A program made the translations under genes and the position numbers. The notes beneath the pieces are model-generated. The model searched no databases. It saw nothing but the letters and a program-made list of their open reading frames with translations, and was not told the origin of the DNA. Positions 62,576 through 64,000 of a DNA stretch of 64,000 bases are shown piece by piece; within the stretch, counting starts at the first letter, position 1, and the number at the start of each line of letters is the position of its first letter. Source of the DNA: Candidatus Calescibacterium sp. (GTDB lineage: Bacteria > Calescibacteriota > Calescibacteriia > Calescibacteriales > Calescibacteriaceae); the NCBI GenBank assembly GCA_025060505.1, contig JANXBU010000001.1, forward strand, positions 288,418 through 352,417. Direction: 5' to 3'.

Positions 62576-64000
62576 ATGAGAGAGGAAGTAAAGATACCTT
62601 ACAGAAACATACCAGATCTTTTTATGTGGAGGGCAAAAGAGACACCGAACAAAATAGCATATACATATAAGTCTGGCGGTTCATGGAATTCAATAACATG
62701 GAGCGAGTTTTTTAACAGATCAAAGAATATAGCAAGTGGACTTATAGAGCTTGGTTTCAAAAGGGGAGAAAGAGCAGCGATATACTCCTATAACAGATTA
62801 GAATGGATTATTACAGATATAGGTATAATGCTTGCAGGTGGAGTTTCCATTCCAATATATCATTCTTTACCTTTCAATCAATCTTCATACATAATAAATG
62901 ACTCCGATTCAGTTTTTGTATTTGCTGAGAATCCAGATATAATAAGAGAAATGAGCGAGAAGATGAAAGAAATTCCTCTTGTAAACAAAATAATATCCTA
63001 CGATGAATCTGTAAAAGAGAATGGAAGCATAATGAAGTTTTCTACTTTGGAAAAAATAGGTAAGGATAACTTATCAAAGAATGAGAAGATTATAGAGCAG
63101 AACATAAATACAATCAAGCTTGATGACCTTGCAACAATAGTATATACATCTGGAACAACGGGAGTTCCAAAAGGAGTTATTCAACCACATATAAACCATC
63201 TTTCTACTGTTGAGATGCTTTATGATATTCGTGATATAGTTGGAGATGATACAGTTCTTTTGTTCTTGCCACTTGCACATTCTTTTGCTCGGGCAGTAGA
63301 GTTCGTTCATCCGAAATTTGGAGTCAACATGGCAATAGCTGAAAGTATTGATAAAGTTGTTGATAATTTAGCAGAAGTTAGTCCAACAGTTCTTCCTTCT
63401 GTTCCTCGTGTATTTGAGAAGGTTTATTCAAAGGTAAAATCCGAGGCACAGGCAAGTCCAATAAAAGCAAAAATATTCAACTGGGCTATAAAAGTCGGGA
63501 AACAGTACAATGATTTAAAGAAGAGCGGGGAAGCAATACCATTTGGTCTTTCCTTAAAACACAAGATAGCACACAAATTAGTTTTCTCAAAGCTTCACAA
63601 GAGGTTAGGAGGTAGAATTAGGTTTTTCATATCTGGTGGAGCTCCGCTTTCAAAAGAGATAGCAGAATTCTTCTGGGCATGCGGTCTTCTGATTCTTGAA
63701 GGATATGGTCTTACAGAAACAGCTCCGGCAATATCAATAAACACTACAAAAGAGTTCAAATTCGGAACCGTTGGGAAACCGCTCAAATGGGTTGAGGTCA
63801 AAATAGCAGAAGATGGAGAGATACTCGCAAGAGGTCCAAACATTATGAAAGGCTACTGGAAGAAACCAAAAGAAACAGAAGAAGTTCTTGAAAAAGATGG
63901 ATGGTTCCACACCGGAGATATTGGGGAGTTCGATAAAGATGGTTTTCTGAAAATAACAGACAGGAAAAAAGAACTTATCAAGACATCTGGTGGAAAGTAT
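62576..64000 (+). CDS. Long-chain acyl-CoA synthetase, 3'-truncated
   Basis: The gene runs off the right edge after 475 residues. The AMP-binding signature TSGTTGVPKG lies at 191-200; GYGLTETAP and the hinge-proximal GWFHTGDIGEFDKDGFLKITDRKKELIKTSGGKY follow. It activates fatty acids with ATP to acyl-AMP and then acyl-CoA. The sequence is closest to the FAA1/LACS-type long-chain synthetases. A strong AAAGGAGG ribosome site precedes the ATG. It is divergent from the penicillin acylase gene. Confidence 0.93.
   Translation, partial: MREEVKIPYRNIPDLFMWRAKETPNKIAYTYKSGGSWNSITWSEFFNRSKNIASGLIELGFKRGERAAIYSYNRLEWIITDIGIMLAGGVSIPIYHSLPFNQSSYIINDSDSVFVFAENPDIIREMSEKMKEIPLVNKIISYDESVKENGSIMKFSTLEKIGKDNLSKNEKIIEQNINTIKLDDLATIVYTSGTTGVPKGVIQPHINHLSTVEMLYDIRDIVGDDTVLLFLPLAHSFARAVEFVHPKFGVNMAIAESIDKVVDNLAEVSPTVLPSVPRVFEKVYSKVKSEAQASPIKAKIFNWAIKVGKQYNDLKKSGEAIPFGLSLKHKIAHKLVFSKLHKRLGGRIRFFISGGAPLSKEIAEFFWACGLLILEGYGLTETAPAISINTTKEFKFGTVGKPLKWVEVKIAEDGEILARGPNIMKGYWKKPKETEEVLEKDGWFHTGDIGEFDKDGFLKITDRKKELIKTSGGKY

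Noticed and set aside
1..64000. Insertion sequences, integrases or prophage
   Set aside because: No transposase, recombinase, terminal inverted repeat pair or phage structural gene is recognisable.

Overview
The window is a compact, AT-rich bacterial chromosome segment (arginine mostly AGA, isoleucine mostly ATA), with short intergenic gaps and genes on both strands. It looks like a Gram-negative, respiring lineage, possibly thermophilic. The evidence is a heptose-phosphate adenylyltransferase for LPS, lipoprotein signal peptides ending in NC or SC, c-type cytochromes, a NuoI ferredoxin subunit, coiled-coil PD-(D/E)XK proteins and an archaeal-type small kinase. I cannot name the phylum from sequence alone; the mix of an alkyl-DHAP-synthase-like oxidase, PPDK, P460 cytochrome and penicillin acylase would fit a deep 'deltaproteobacterial' or candidate-phylum genome.

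Layout. 0-11 kb: DUF4416 protein (cut by the left edge), cell-wall amidase, a coiled-coil nuclease-fold protein overlapping a methyltransferase, HAD phosphatase, DUF35 protein, pyruvate phosphate dikinase and Lon. 11-21 kb: tRNA-Leu(GAG), cytochrome P460, fumarase, CbiL, YbbR-domain protein, SpoIID-like protein, NuoI, then guaB, a TIM-barrel protein and an AGPS-like oxidase in one run. 21-29 kb: a frameshifted membrane protein, heptose adenylyltransferase overlapping a methyl-accepting protein, HDOD protein, FmdB-type protein divergent from a TetR regulator, and a decayed HEPN-type gene. 29-34 kb: metK, hpf, thiD, a COG2112-type kinase, cobalamin adenosyltransferase, proC. 34-40.5 kb: five consecutive envelope proteins, including a cytochrome-propeller lipoprotein. 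40.5-48 kb: proB, folK, two alpha/beta hydrolases, a THEP1-HAD fusion, a decayed coiled-coil nuclease gene and an enoyl-reductase-like protein. 48-53 kb: a minus-strand run of thiolase, divergent thiolase-like protein, DUF35 protein and pheT. 53-64 kb: tpiA, methyltransferase, Rel, miaB, CbiX, penicillin acylase and the start of an acyl-CoA synthetase.

Working together: cbiX, cbiL and the PduO-type adenosyltransferase belong to one cobalamin pathway but are scattered. proC and proB lie 7 kb apart without proA. Fumarase, NuoI, P460 and the secreted cytochromes point to respiration. Thiolase, DUF35 proteins, acyl-CoA synthetase and the AGPS-like oxidase point to acyl-CoA and possibly ether-lipid chemistry.

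The most unusual features are: an open reading frame broken exactly at an in-frame A AAA AAG slippery heptamer in a membrane protein; a THEP1 NTPase fused to a HAD phosphatase; a HEPN-type gene that has lost both its frame and its HEPN motif; the thiolase pair with a DUF35 protein leading into pheT; and many 14-75 bp perfect or near-perfect tandem duplications inside genes and next to start sites. I saw no CRISPR array, insertion sequence, prophage or complete defence system.
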